DNA of 44,349 bases, taken from contig NZ_JAVHXT010000022.1 in assembly GCF_031119335.1 (NCBI RefSeq), forward strand, positions 1 through 44,349, given 5' to 3'. The notes beneath the pieces were generated by a model. That model had not been told where the DNA came from, did no database searches, and saw only the letters and a list, made by a program, of their open reading frames with translations. The DNA comes from Pedobacter sp. GTDB taxonomy: Bacteria; Bacteroidota; Bacteroidia; Sphingobacteriales; Sphingobacteriaceae. This document shows, one piece after another, positions 19,052 through 27,012 of this stretch (positions are counted from its first letter, which is position 1; each line of letters opens with the position of its first letter). The position numbers and the translations under genes were made by a program.

Positions 19052-21808
19052 ATGAAAAAACTTTACGTTTTTACTATCGTTTTCTTTTTCGCTTTGTGCT
19101 TTAAAACATTTGCGCAAAACATAAAATATGTAAAGCTAGGCGCAACAGGTAACGGATCAAGCTGGGCTAACGCGTCAGGAGACTTGCAGGCTATGATTGA
19201 TGCCTCGACAGGTGAAGATTCTATTTGGGTAGCGAAAGGTATTTATAAACCCACTAAAGCACCTTGGCCTACAACAACTAACAATGCCCCGGTTACAGAG
19301 CGAGATAATGCATTTGTGATTAAGAAAAATGTTAAAATATTTGGAGGTTTTGCGGGAACTGAGACACTTTTTGAAGAAAGAGATTTTGTTCTAAATGAAA
19401 CAATATTGAGCGGCGACTTAAATAATGATAATGTAGCATCTATAGGTGATGCCTATCATATCATGGTTTCACTTAATAATTCAGATGGTTCGGAAGTAAA
19501 CGGTTTCATTTTTCAGCATGGTTTTGCCGATGGTGATTTAGCAATGGGAACCGGCTCGGCAACATCAGCAGTAAGCCTTGCTCAATTAAACGGAGGTGCA
19601 TTTTGTAGTAGAGGGACCAACACAGCGGTTACCTTCAAAAATTTAATTGTGAGAGATAACTATGCAAAAAGCCATGGTGGTGCTTTTTACCAGCGTACTG
19701 GGGGAGGTGCCAAAGAATTCAGATGGGAAAACATTAAATTTATAAATAACATTTCAGGCGGAGCAGGTGGAGCTATTTATACTTACCCATCTATTAATAA
19801 TCAAAGATTTGTGATAGAGGGATGCTTTTTTGATGGTAATAAAGCGACAACATCAGGCGGTGCAGTTTACCACAACGGTACAAATGCTGGTAAAATAACA
19901 ATTGGTAATACTACAGTTAAAAATAGTACCGCTGTGGCTAGCGGAGCTGGGATCTATATTACGCAACCTTCTGGCGACAGCACTGTCATAAGTAATAGCG
20001 TTTTCGAAACGAATAAAAGTTCAGCAAGTGCGACTGCAGCTGCTTATGGTGGGCATTTTTACGGAAATAGAACTTTGATTATTAGTGATTCGAAATTTAT
20101 TGATGGATCAAATACACAGGGTGGCGCTATTTATGCTAGCTCTACAGCGATATTATATATATATAATAGTCATTTCGAAGGAAATAAGTCAATATCTTCT
20201 GGTAGTGGTTTAACTTCTGGCGGTGGTGGAGCTATTTATTTAGGTGCAAACCTTACAAGAAAGGGACTCATCCAAAATTGTACGTTTTTAAATAATACAT
20301 CGGCAAACTTGGGGGGGGCAATTCACTTCCAAACTAACTCTACTCCAATTGTTAGCTCCAGTTTTTCAAAAAATATTGCTGGTTTAGGGGGAGGCGCACT
20401 TTCGGTTTATGGAACTTCAACAGCTGGTGTTAACCTAGATATTCTAAACTCGTTATTTTACGGCAACGAATCGAAAGGTACGGCAGCTACTTGGGCTGGA
20501 GGTGCAATTTTTTTAAGGGACAATAGTAGCGCACACATTGTGAACAACACTTTCTACGCAAATAAGTCAGCTACAGCAGGTGGTGCAATTTCTCAGGCTA
20601 ATAACGATGCAAGTATAGGAGGTAATAGCGGTGTAATAAAGTCTAACATTTACAATAGTATTTTTTATGCTAACACAGCTGCAACTTTCGCAGATATTAG
20701 AAGGTTGGGTGCCAACAGTTTATCGGTTGTAAATACGCTTACGCAAGCCTTTGGAACGGACGGTGTAGATGACAACATTGTTGGTGTTAATCCAGCATTT
20801 GAGAGTGTGGACGAAACAAGTGCAAGTTTCTTAAGGTTGAGTTCTACCAGTCGTGCAATTAATATGGGCGAGGCTAGTCTACTTATCGATACTATTAAAA
20901 CAGACTTACAAGGTAAAGATAGAATTATATACGACTTTTTAGATCTAGGAGCTTACGAATACGATGGTACATTGGATAACTTCTTAGCTTTCCCGATTGA
21001 TGAAAATTCTCCTGTCGGTACTTTTGTAGGTAAACTTACTTCAACTATTGGAGGTACGCTAACGTGGCAGATGCTGTCTGGTAATACGGGAGATAGTTTC
21101 ACCTTGGATCCAGCAACAGGCGACATTAAAGTTGCCAATAGCAGTTTACTAGATTTCGAGACCAGAAAAGCATTCCGTTTGCGAGTTCAAGTAAGTAACG
21201 GAACGGTAGTTAGTATTTTTACTGCTTTCGTAATTATAGAAAATGTAATGGAAGACCCTCAAACTCCGATACTTTCTAATAAGGACAGGGGAGAGGTGAG
21301 GAGTTATTTCCCAAGACTGCAAGGAGTGGCAGAACCATTAAGTACAGTATATATTTACATGAATAAGCAACTAACTCCCTACACTGCAGAAACAGATTCT
21401 AGAGGTAACTGGAGTTTTAAATTTCCTGAACAAATTACCCCAGGTGTTCATTCATTCTATATTGTAACCGAAAACAGTTTAGGTAGAAGTAACCCAAGTG
21501 CAGAGGTGAGTGCAAACTTCATTCTTTACCCAGGAGTTGTAGTGCCAAATAATATTCTAACACCAAATGGTGACGGAAAAAATGATGTTTGGATTATAGC
21601 GCATTTACCATTAATGTATCCCAAAAACCAGGTAACTGTTTATGACAAATCTGGGAAAATCGTATTCCAAAAATCAAACTACCAGAACGATTGGGATGGT
21701 ACTTATAATGGAGCAACTTTAAACACCGGAACATACTATTATCATATCAACATAGGTGCTGATTTAAAACCAATAAAAGGCGCATTAACTATTTTAAGAG
21801 GAAGATAA
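19052..21808 (+). CDS. Secreted beta-helix protein with T9SS type B C-terminal domain
   Basis: 918 residues. Signal peptide 1-22 (ends FAQ). Residues 23-640 form a right-handed parallel beta-helix of the pectate-lyase-like fold: repeated GGAIY, GGGAI and NNTF words with inward hydrophobic positions. A cadherin-like unit (about 650-735, FPIDENSPVGTFVGKL, LDFETRKAFRLRVQV) and a bacterial Ig-like unit (about 738-828) follow. The last 90 residues (NNILTPNGDGKNDVW; VYDKSGKIVF; YQNDWDGTYNG; GTYYYHI) are the gliding-motility-associated type B sorting domain used by the type IX secretion system, so the protein is exported and held at the cell surface. No polysaccharide-lyase catalytic set is visible. 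The next gene encodes the expected PorP/SprF partner. An 8-G tract at 20311 lies in the helix. The N-terminal 200 residues match the protein at 23715. Confidence 0.88.
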   Translation: MKKLYVFTIVFFFALCFKTFAQNIKYVKLGATGNGSSWANASGDLQAMIDASTGEDSIWVAKGIYKPTKAPWPTTTNNAPVTERDNAFVIKKNVKIFGGFAGTETLFEERDFVLNETILSGDLNNDNVASIGDAYHIMVSLNNSDGSEVNGFIFQHGFADGDLAMGTGSATSAVSLAQLNGGAFCSRGTNTAVTFKNLIVRDNYAKSHGGAFYQRTGGGAKEFRWENIKFINNISGGAGGAIYTYPSINNQRFVIEGCFFDGNKATTSGGAVYHNGTNAGKITIGNTTVKNSTAVASGAGIYITQPSGDSTVISNSVFETNKSSASATAAAYGGHFYGNRTLIISDSKFIDGSNTQGGAIYASSTAILYIYNSHFEGNKSISSGSGLTSGGGGAIYLGANLTRKGLIQNCTFLNNTSANLGGAIHFQTNSTPIVSSSFSKNIAGLGGGALSVYGTSTAGVNLDILNSLFYGNESKGTAATWAGGAIFLRDNSSAHIVNNTFYANKSATAGGAISQANNDASIGGNSGVIKSNIYNSIFYANTAATFADIRRLGANSLSVVNTLTQAFGTDGVDDNIVGVNPAFESVDETSASFLRLSSTSRAINMGEASLLIDTIKTDLQGKDRIIYDFLDLGAYEYDGTLDNFLAFPIDENSPVGTFVGKLTSTIGGTLTWQMLSGNTGDSFTLDPATGDIKVANSSLLDFETRKAFRLRVQVSNGTVVSIFTAFVIIENVMEDPQTPILSNKDRGEVRSYFPRLQGVAEPLSTVYIYMNKQLTPYTAETDSRGNWSFKFPEQITPGVHSFYIVTENSLGRSNPSAEVSANFILYPGVVVPNNILTPNGDGKNDVWIIAHLPLMYPKNQVTVYDKSGKIVFQKSNYQNDWDGTYNGATLNTGTYYYHINIGADLKPIKGALTILRGR
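20311..20318 (+). repeat. Eight-G homopolymer inside the beta-helix gene
   Basis: Eight consecutive G residues encode part of Asn-Leu-Gly-Gly-Ala in the helix. Gain or loss of one base would cause a frameshift about halfway through the gene and remove the sorting domain. Long G tracts in surface-protein genes are known slippage sites in other bacteria. Confidence 0.85.
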
Positions 21809-21857
21809 TAAGCACCGATCATCAATAAACATGAAAGAAATTGTTAACCAAACAACA

Positions 21858-22742
21858 ATGAAAAAAAACTACATTACTTATATAACGGCGTTATCCATCC
21901 TGTTTTTTATCTCAATAGAATTGAAAGCTCAGGTAAGTCCGCCAATGTCGATGTATTACCTAAACGAATATCTATATAATCCCGCTGCCGCAGGTAAAAA
22001 GCAAGGTCTAAATGTTGGGTTATCCTACAAAAACAACCTTACCGGTAGCAACGGACAAACGGTTGCCAACACCATTACCTTAGATTACGGTATGGGTAAA
22101 AGTGGATTTGGTTTGTCCGTAAACACAGATAAAGATGGAATCTTAAACGTAAATAGATTTGCAGCTACTTACGCCTACAATATACAAACATCAACTACAG
22201 GTAATTTAAGGTTCGGTTTGTCGGCAGGCGTAGCCTCGTTAAAAGCCAATATGTCTGATATTATTGGCGATGTAGACGATCAATTAGTTCAGCAATTTAA
22301 CGATCAAGGTTATATCTTTGATGGTGATCTAGGTGCGCACTATACCAACGAAAAATTGAGCTTAAGTGCTGTAGCTCCAAACTTGCGCAGCTTAATCTAT
22401 TCAGAAAATGTGAACGACGGCTATAATTACACTACTTTTTTCTTGTCTGCAGCTTACCAAGTATTAGATGGTCCAGTAAAATTAACACCTAAATTAATGT
22501 ATAGGGGTTTAGATGGATTTGATAGTGTAATTGATGCTGGTGTAAATGCACAATTTGCAGAAGATAAGTTTAATTTAATGGCATTTTACCATAGCAGCAA
22601 TAGCCTTTCGTTAGGTATTGGTTTTAATATCATAAAAAAATATCAAATGCAGGCTTCTTACTCGCTGCCAATAAATAGTAATTTAAAACAATATACTTAT
22701 GGCGGTGTAGAATTGGGTTTAAAAGTTAATCTCTCTAAATAA
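21858..22742 (+). CDS. PorP/SprF family outer-membrane protein
   Basis: 294 residues from the ATG at 21858; an in-frame ATG at 21831 would add nine polar residues ahead of the signal peptide (MKKNYITYITALSILFFISIELKA, then QVSPPMSMYYLN), so the inner start is preferred. The mature start (SMYYLNEYLYNPAAAGKKQGLNVGLSYKNNL) is the hallmark of PorP/SprF proteins, which are 14-stranded outer-membrane barrels working with type IX secretion. SprF is needed for SprB adhesin display in Flavobacterium johnsoniae. Strand patterns continue to the end (YGGVELGLKVNLSK). It lies 49 bases after the type B cargo gene, the standard pairing, and a strong terminator follows. Probably it anchors or helps surface-localise the preceding protein. 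Confidence 0.88.
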   Translation: MKKNYITYITALSILFFISIELKAQVSPPMSMYYLNEYLYNPAAAGKKQGLNVGLSYKNNLTGSNGQTVANTITLDYGMGKSGFGLSVNTDKDGILNVNRFAATYAYNIQTSTTGNLRFGLSAGVASLKANMSDIIGDVDDQLVQQFNDQGYIFDGDLGAHYTNEKLSLSAVAPNLRSLIYSENVNDGYNYTTFFLSAAYQVLDGPVKLTPKLMYRGLDGFDSVIDAGVNAQFAEDKFNLMAFYHSSNSLSLGIGFNIIKKYQMQASYSLPINSNLKQYTYGGVELGLKVNLSK

Positions 22743-22752
22743 ATGTTTCTCC

Positions 22753-22776
22753 AAAGTCCCGGTTTTCCGGGACTTT
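22753..22776. terminator. Intrinsic terminator after the PorP/SprF gene
   Basis: Perfect 10-bp stem AAAGTCCCGG (22753-22762) and CCGGGACTTT (22767-22776) around a TTTT loop, with the T-run extending to 22779. It starts 11 bases after the stop and separates this gene pair from the sigma-factor locus. Confidence 0.93.
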
Positions 22777-22862
22777 TTTATATAATCATTTTGTTTAACC
22801 TGGTTTTTAATGCCAGTTTTTTGCGTTTTATACCTAATGTGCTAAAAAATGAAAAAATCTTT

Positions 22863-22892
22863 TTGAATAATAAATAAGGATTAGTATTTTTA
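22863..22892 (+). promoter_or_regulatory. Possible promoter of the ECF sigma gene
   Basis: TTG at 22863-22865, 19 bases, then TATTTTTA at 22885-22892 (last G of TAnnTTTG replaced by A). This is 67 bases ahead of the ATG. Spacing fits the housekeeping promoter of the phylum. Confidence 0.42.
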
Positions 22893-22959
22893 AAGAACCT
22901 AAACCACAAACTAGCTAACTTGCTTATTTCTAAGTGAATGTTAGCACATAACTATTTTA

Positions 22960-23553
22960 ATGGCATTGTACGATTTAACAGCAGAAAAGCTATTGTTAAA
23001 GGAGATTTCCGATGGAAATTCTCTAGCTTTTAATAAGATGTTTTGTCTTTATCGAGGCAAAATTTTGGCTTTCGTAGATTCGTTTATCCATAGTAAAGCT
23101 GATGCTGAAGAAATAGTACAAGAGACCTTTCTGGTAATTTGGCAAAATCGCGAAAAACTGCTCGCCATAGAACATCCACGAAACTATATCTATACCATTG
23201 CCCGTAATAAAACCTACGATTATTTAGCTAAGGTAAGTAGAACTGAAAAAACAATTAACGATGCCTGGGTGAATACATCTGTTTCTCTGAATAATATCGA
23301 CGATCAAATCAATCTTAAAGAAAGTGTGTTTTTGATCAACAAGGTATTGCAGACACTGTCTCTTCAAAAGCAGGAAATATTCAACATGAGCCGCAATCAG
23401 TACATGAGCCACGAAGAGATAGCTCAAGCGGTTGGACTTTCCAAAAGTCGCGTTAAAAATGTAATAGTAGAAGTACTCAAACATTTAAAGTACCACATTT
23501 CTAAGCACAATATTGTAGTTTCTTTATTGCTTCTTTTGAAATCTTATTTCTAA
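22960..23553 (+). CDS. ECF-type RNA polymerase sigma-70 factor
   Basis: 197 residues. Region 2 lies at about 21-90: DAEEIVQETFLVIWQNR at 48-64 contacts the polymerase and the -10 element, and PRNYIYTIARNKTYDYL follows. Region 4 spans about 125-178 with the helix-turn-helix SHEEIAQAVGLSKSRVKNVI at 150-169 that reads the -35 element. Regions 1 and 3 are missing, as in ECF sigma factors. The C-terminal 15 residues (NIVVSLLLLLKSYF) are unusually hydrophobic. The FecR-type anti-sigma gene is two genes downstream and a SusC with a signalling domain is three downstream, so this is a cell-surface-signalling sigma factor that should switch on the locus when the SusC substrate is bound. Unusually, a secreted beta-helix gene separates it from its anti-sigma gene. 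Confidence 0.92.
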   Translation: MALYDLTAEKLLLKEISDGNSLAFNKMFCLYRGKILAFVDSFIHSKADAEEIVQETFLVIWQNREKLLAIEHPRNYIYTIARNKTYDYLAKVSRTEKTINDAWVNTSVSLNNIDDQINLKESVFLINKVLQTLSLQKQEIFNMSRNQYMSHEEIAQAVGLSKSRVKNVIVEVLKHLKYHISKHNIVVSLLLLLKSYF

Positions 23554-23714
23554 ATCTTTTCGTTTTTAAAGCTGCTGTAAATTAAGTGTATAGTGCTTTT
23601 TTGTAGTGTTTTTTGCATTTCCGTATTTTTTTAAAAAAAAGTTGGTCTTGGGCGGTCCGTTGCCAAAGCTAGTCAGTCTATATAAGACAACAACAAACCT
23701 AAACCAACCGATTT

Positions 23715-25673
23715 ATGAAAAAACTTTACCTTTTAATTTTAATTGCATTGAGTGCTCATTCACTTTCTGCGCAAACAATACGATATGTTAAGCCTGTGGC
23801 GACTGGTACAGAAGATGGTTCTTCTTGGGCAAATGCTAGTGCCGATTTACAGGCTATGATTAACGCATCGGCTTCTGGAGATGAAGTAAGAGTTGCTGCT
23901 GGTACTTATAAACCAACTGAAAAATTGCAAGCCATTACCTACGTGGCATCTCCCGGCACGGGTGTGGCCACTACTAACAGGGATATGGCATTTATTATGA
24001 AAGGTGGCGTAAAGGTTCATGGAGGTTACGATAGTGCTACAGGTAGTAGAGATATTATTGCTAATGTTAGCATTCTAAGCGGAGATCTGAATAATGATAA
24101 CATTGCCTCAGATGGTGATTGTTACCACGTTGTGAGCGCCAGAAATAATGCAGATGATGCCGAACTAGATGGTTTTACCATTCAGCATGGTTATGCGAAT
24201 GGAACTGCTTTGGTAAGCGCTAATGGTACTGCAGGAACGAGCGCTACAACAGTTGCTCAAAATGTAGGTGCTGGTATCGCTGTTAGAGGTACTAATACAG
24301 CCATAAAGTGGTCAAATCTTATTATTAGGGATAATCGGTCGTTTGATGTGGGTGGCGGTATGTACATGAGAATTTCTGGCACAGACGTTTCATTCGAATT
24401 TGACAACGTTAAGTTCATTAATAATACAACATTTAGTGATGGTGGAGGGCTATATGTCTATGGATCTCTCGACAAGCCGATTTTAAAGTTAAACAACATG
24501 TCTTTTATCACAAATTCAACAACTTCTACCTTAACTGGAACTAGCGATGGTTCCGGAGGGGGCGGTTTATTTGTTGCTGGAGCAACGGCAGCAAGTAACT
24601 TACGGTATGAAGTAAGAAATAGTTTGTTTTATAATAATACTTCCGCACGAGCAACTGGTGGTGGCGCTGCCGCATATTTGGCTTCGTATACGAATGGCTC
24701 AATTGTTAATTCGACTTTTTATATGAATACAGCGACCGGAAACTACGGAGCTGTAGGCTTTAATAATGGTTCTTCAACCACTATAAATTTGTATAACAAC
24801 ATTTTTAATCAAAATTCTACCGATATAAGAAATGGAACTGGAGCAATCCAAGATTTGCAAAACAATTTGTTCCAAAACAGTTTTTCTACTTCTGGTAGCA
24901 GAACAGCTACAAATAACATCGTCAACGCTGCTCCCGCTGCGCTCTTCGCTAGCACAATTTCTACAGACACTGACTTTCTAACTTTGTCTGCCACTAGCGT
25001 TGCCTTAGATGCTGGTTCTAACTCACTTTCTACGGCACTTGTAGATCTAGCTAATAAGCCTCGTATTCGTAACAATACAATTGATTTAGGAGCTTTTGAG
25101 TTCCAAATAGGGAATTATCCACTGCCAGTTAAACTAGAATCGTTTACAGCAGTTAAACAGGGGGCAATTGCTGTTCTAACTTGGAAAACACAAAGCGAGC
25201 AAAACAATCAAAAATTTGTTATAGAGCGTGGTTCATCAGCAGCTAATTTTAAATTTCTGAAAGATATTACTGGTGCCGGAGATAGCAATACACCATTAAC
25301 TTATTCGATTACCGATTTTGCTCCACTATCTGGTAACAATTATTATCGCCTAACACAATTTGATAAAGATGGCAAGTCTGAAGTTTTGGGTACACAGGTC
25401 TTAAATTTCGAACTATCTTCTTCAAAAGCACAAGTATATCCAAACCCTGCCAAAAGTTACATCGAAGTGAAATCATCTTCATCAAATGCTATCGTTTCGT
25501 TAAATCTAATATCTTTGACAGGACAAAACATATCGACCAATAACTACGCTCAAGCAGCTTTAAATGAAAATGTAAAGCTAGATTTAACGAATATTCCTAC
25601 AGGTACTTATATCCTGTGGATTAACAAAGGAAAATCAAATGCACAAAAGCAAACTTTATTGGTCGTGAAATAA
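23715..25673 (+). CDS. Secreted beta-helix protein with T9SS type A C-terminal domain
   Basis: 652 residues. Signal peptide 1-20 (MKKLYLLILIALSAHSLSAQ). Residues 21-460 are a right-handed beta-helix (DGGGLYVY, GSGGGGLFVAGA, NLYNNIFNQNS). The N-terminal 170 residues are clearly paralogous to the protein at 19052 (SSWANASxDLQAMI; ILSGDLNNDNIAS; GFTIQHGYANG). Residues about 465-560 (PLPVKLESFTAVKQGAIAVL, NNYYRLTQFDKDGKSEV) are the beta-sandwich often preceding sorting signals. The last 75 residues (VYPNPAKSYIEVK; GTYILWINKG; KQTLLVVK) are a type A T9SS sorting domain, so the protein is secreted or attached through lipopolysaccharide. It lies between the ECF sigma and FecR genes, the latter 22 bases downstream, so it is probably controlled by that pair. 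No catalytic motif recognised. Confidence 0.86.
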   Translation: MKKLYLLILIALSAHSLSAQTIRYVKPVATGTEDGSSWANASADLQAMINASASGDEVRVAAGTYKPTEKLQAITYVASPGTGVATTNRDMAFIMKGGVKVHGGYDSATGSRDIIANVSILSGDLNNDNIASDGDCYHVVSARNNADDAELDGFTIQHGYANGTALVSANGTAGTSATTVAQNVGAGIAVRGTNTAIKWSNLIIRDNRSFDVGGGMYMRISGTDVSFEFDNVKFINNTTFSDGGGLYVYGSLDKPILKLNNMSFITNSTTSTLTGTSDGSGGGGLFVAGATAASNLRYEVRNSLFYNNTSARATGGGAAAYLASYTNGSIVNSTFYMNTATGNYGAVGFNNGSSTTINLYNNIFNQNSTDIRNGTGAIQDLQNNLFQNSFSTSGSRTATNNIVNAAPAALFASTISTDTDFLTLSATSVALDAGSNSLSTALVDLANKPRIRNNTIDLGAFEFQIGNYPLPVKLESFTAVKQGAIAVLTWKTQSEQNNQKFVIERGSSAANFKFLKDITGAGDSNTPLTYSITDFAPLSGNNYYRLTQFDKDGKSEVLGTQVLNFELSSSKAQVYPNPAKSYIEVKSSSSNAIVSLNLISLTGQNISTNNYAQAALNENVKLDLTNIPTGTYILWINKGKSNAQKQTLLVVK

Positions 25674-25695
25674 ATTAACGGCAATAAAAGTATAA

Positions 25696-26895
25696 ATGAA
25701 CAATCAAGAACATCAGATGACACACGGAACAAATAACAGATTAGCAGAACTTTTCAAGAAGTATGTGGATAAAACCATTACCGAAGAAGAATATGCAGAG
25801 TTATTTGTGTATATAAGAAATCCAGAAACCAAGGAACAGGTACTTGCTTTTATGGATGAGCATAATAGAAAAGTGCAATCTGATGTACTTGTTCATGAAG
25901 TAGATTGGGATGGGATGTATGCAAATATCACCAACCCAAAAAAGTTGGATGGTCGTAAGCGTATGCCAATTTGGAAATATGCTGCGGCCGCTGCAGTGTT
26001 ATTGGTAACAGTATTTACTTTGTACTACACGGTACAAAAAACTGCTGAAAATAAGCCATTAGCTTATCATAACGATATTTTGCCTGGCGGTGATAAGGCA
26101 ACTTTAACATTGGCCGATGGATCGCAAATTGTGTTGGATAATAAAAATACAGGACAGGTAGCTACAGAAGGAGCTATTTCCATAGAAACAGATGCCAATG
26201 GACAGATTGTTTATCTAGTTAAAGGAGATAGCGAGGCAGAAAGCCAAAAAATAAATACGCTATCTACGCCTGCTGGCGGTAAATTTAGCGTAGTGCTATC
26301 AGATGGTAGCAAAGTTTGGCTAAATGCAACTTCTTCCATCAAATTTCCAGCTGCATTTGCGAAAGATGAACGCAGGGTAGAGATTAAAGGCGAAGCCTAT
26401 TTCGAGATCGAAAAAGATAGTTCAAGACCGTTTTATGTTAAAAATGGAAGTTCGGAGATTAAGGTATTAGGAACGCATTTTAATGTAATGGCTTATCCAG
26501 ATGAGTACCGCTCTGAACTTACTTTGTTAGAAGGTTCTGTGCAGTTTACTAAAAGCGGAAATTCTGAATTGCTAAAACCAGGCAAACAGATCTTGTACAC
26601 CGAAACCAGTACAGAAACCAAACAACGCGATGCTAATATTGAAGAAGTGATGGCATGGAAAAATGATCTCTTCGTTTTCAATGACACCAATATCGATGAA
26701 ATTATGAAAGAGCTAATGCGTTGGTACGATGTTAAAATAAAATACGAAGGCGAGAAACCAGATATTTCGTTTACGGGTATCATCCCTAGAAATGCCAATG
26801 TTTCTAAAGTGTTAAAAGCCTTAGAACTAACCGGCGATGTAGTATTTGGTATTGAAAGTAATGTAATAACCTGTGAAAAGAAAATGAAGAAGTAA
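25696..26895 (+). CDS. FecR-family anti-sigma factor
   Basis: 399 residues. The cytosolic part (1-90) includes RLAELFKKYVDKTITEEEYAELF, which binds the sigma factor. One membrane helix follows at about 93-112 (IWKYAAAAAVLLVTVFTLYY). The periplasmic FecR domain spans about 187-285 (LSTPAGGKFSVVLSDGSKVW; RVEIKGEAYFEI; VLGTHFNVMAYPD). The C-terminal part, about 325-397 (LFVFNDTNIDEIMKELMRWY; ISFTGIIPRNANVSKVLKAL), is the DUF4974 secretin-like domain that senses the signalling domain of the cognate SusC. Length and domain order are normal for Bacteroidota. It should hold the ECF factor (22960) inactive until the SusC at 27013 binds substrate. Confidence 0.93.
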   Translation: MNNQEHQMTHGTNNRLAELFKKYVDKTITEEEYAELFVYIRNPETKEQVLAFMDEHNRKVQSDVLVHEVDWDGMYANITNPKKLDGRKRMPIWKYAAAAAVLLVTVFTLYYTVQKTAENKPLAYHNDILPGGDKATLTLADGSQIVLDNKNTGQVATEGAISIETDANGQIVYLVKGDSEAESQKINTLSTPAGGKFSVVLSDGSKVWLNATSSIKFPAAFAKDERRVEIKGEAYFEIEKDSSRPFYVKNGSSEIKVLGTHFNVMAYPDEYRSELTLLEGSVQFTKSGNSELLKPGKQILYTETSTETKQRDANIEEVMAWKNDLFVFNDTNIDEIMKELMRWYDVKIKYEGEKPDISFTGIIPRNANVSKVLKALELTGDVVFGIESNVITCEKKMKK

Positions 26896-26919
26896 GAAGA
26901 AAACTATAAAAGCTAAAAA

Positions 26920-26947
26920 GCTTTTCCCGGCGGCAACCAGGAAAAGC
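26920..26947 (+). promoter_or_regulatory. Hairpin between fecR and susC
   Basis: GCTTTTCC (26920-26927) pairs with GGAAAAGC (26940-26947). An inner GG (26929-26930)/CC (26937-26938) pair extends the stem past one mismatch and leaves the loop CGGCAA. The 3' side is purine-rich with A-runs, not a T-run, so it is not an intrinsic terminator. It may be a processing, stability or attenuation site that separates low-level anti-sigma from high-level SusC/D expression. Confidence 0.55.
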
Positions 26948-27012
26948 AGTAAGAAGGCTTAAAAAAATAATAAACAAACCACTATTTATTCAAAACCCTT
27001 ATATACAAATGT

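Noticed and set aside
19052..25673. Pectate or polysaccharide lyase activity for the beta-helix proteins
   Set aside because: The fold is suggested by repeats, but no lyase catalytic residues could be identified; both are better described as secreted beta-helix proteins.
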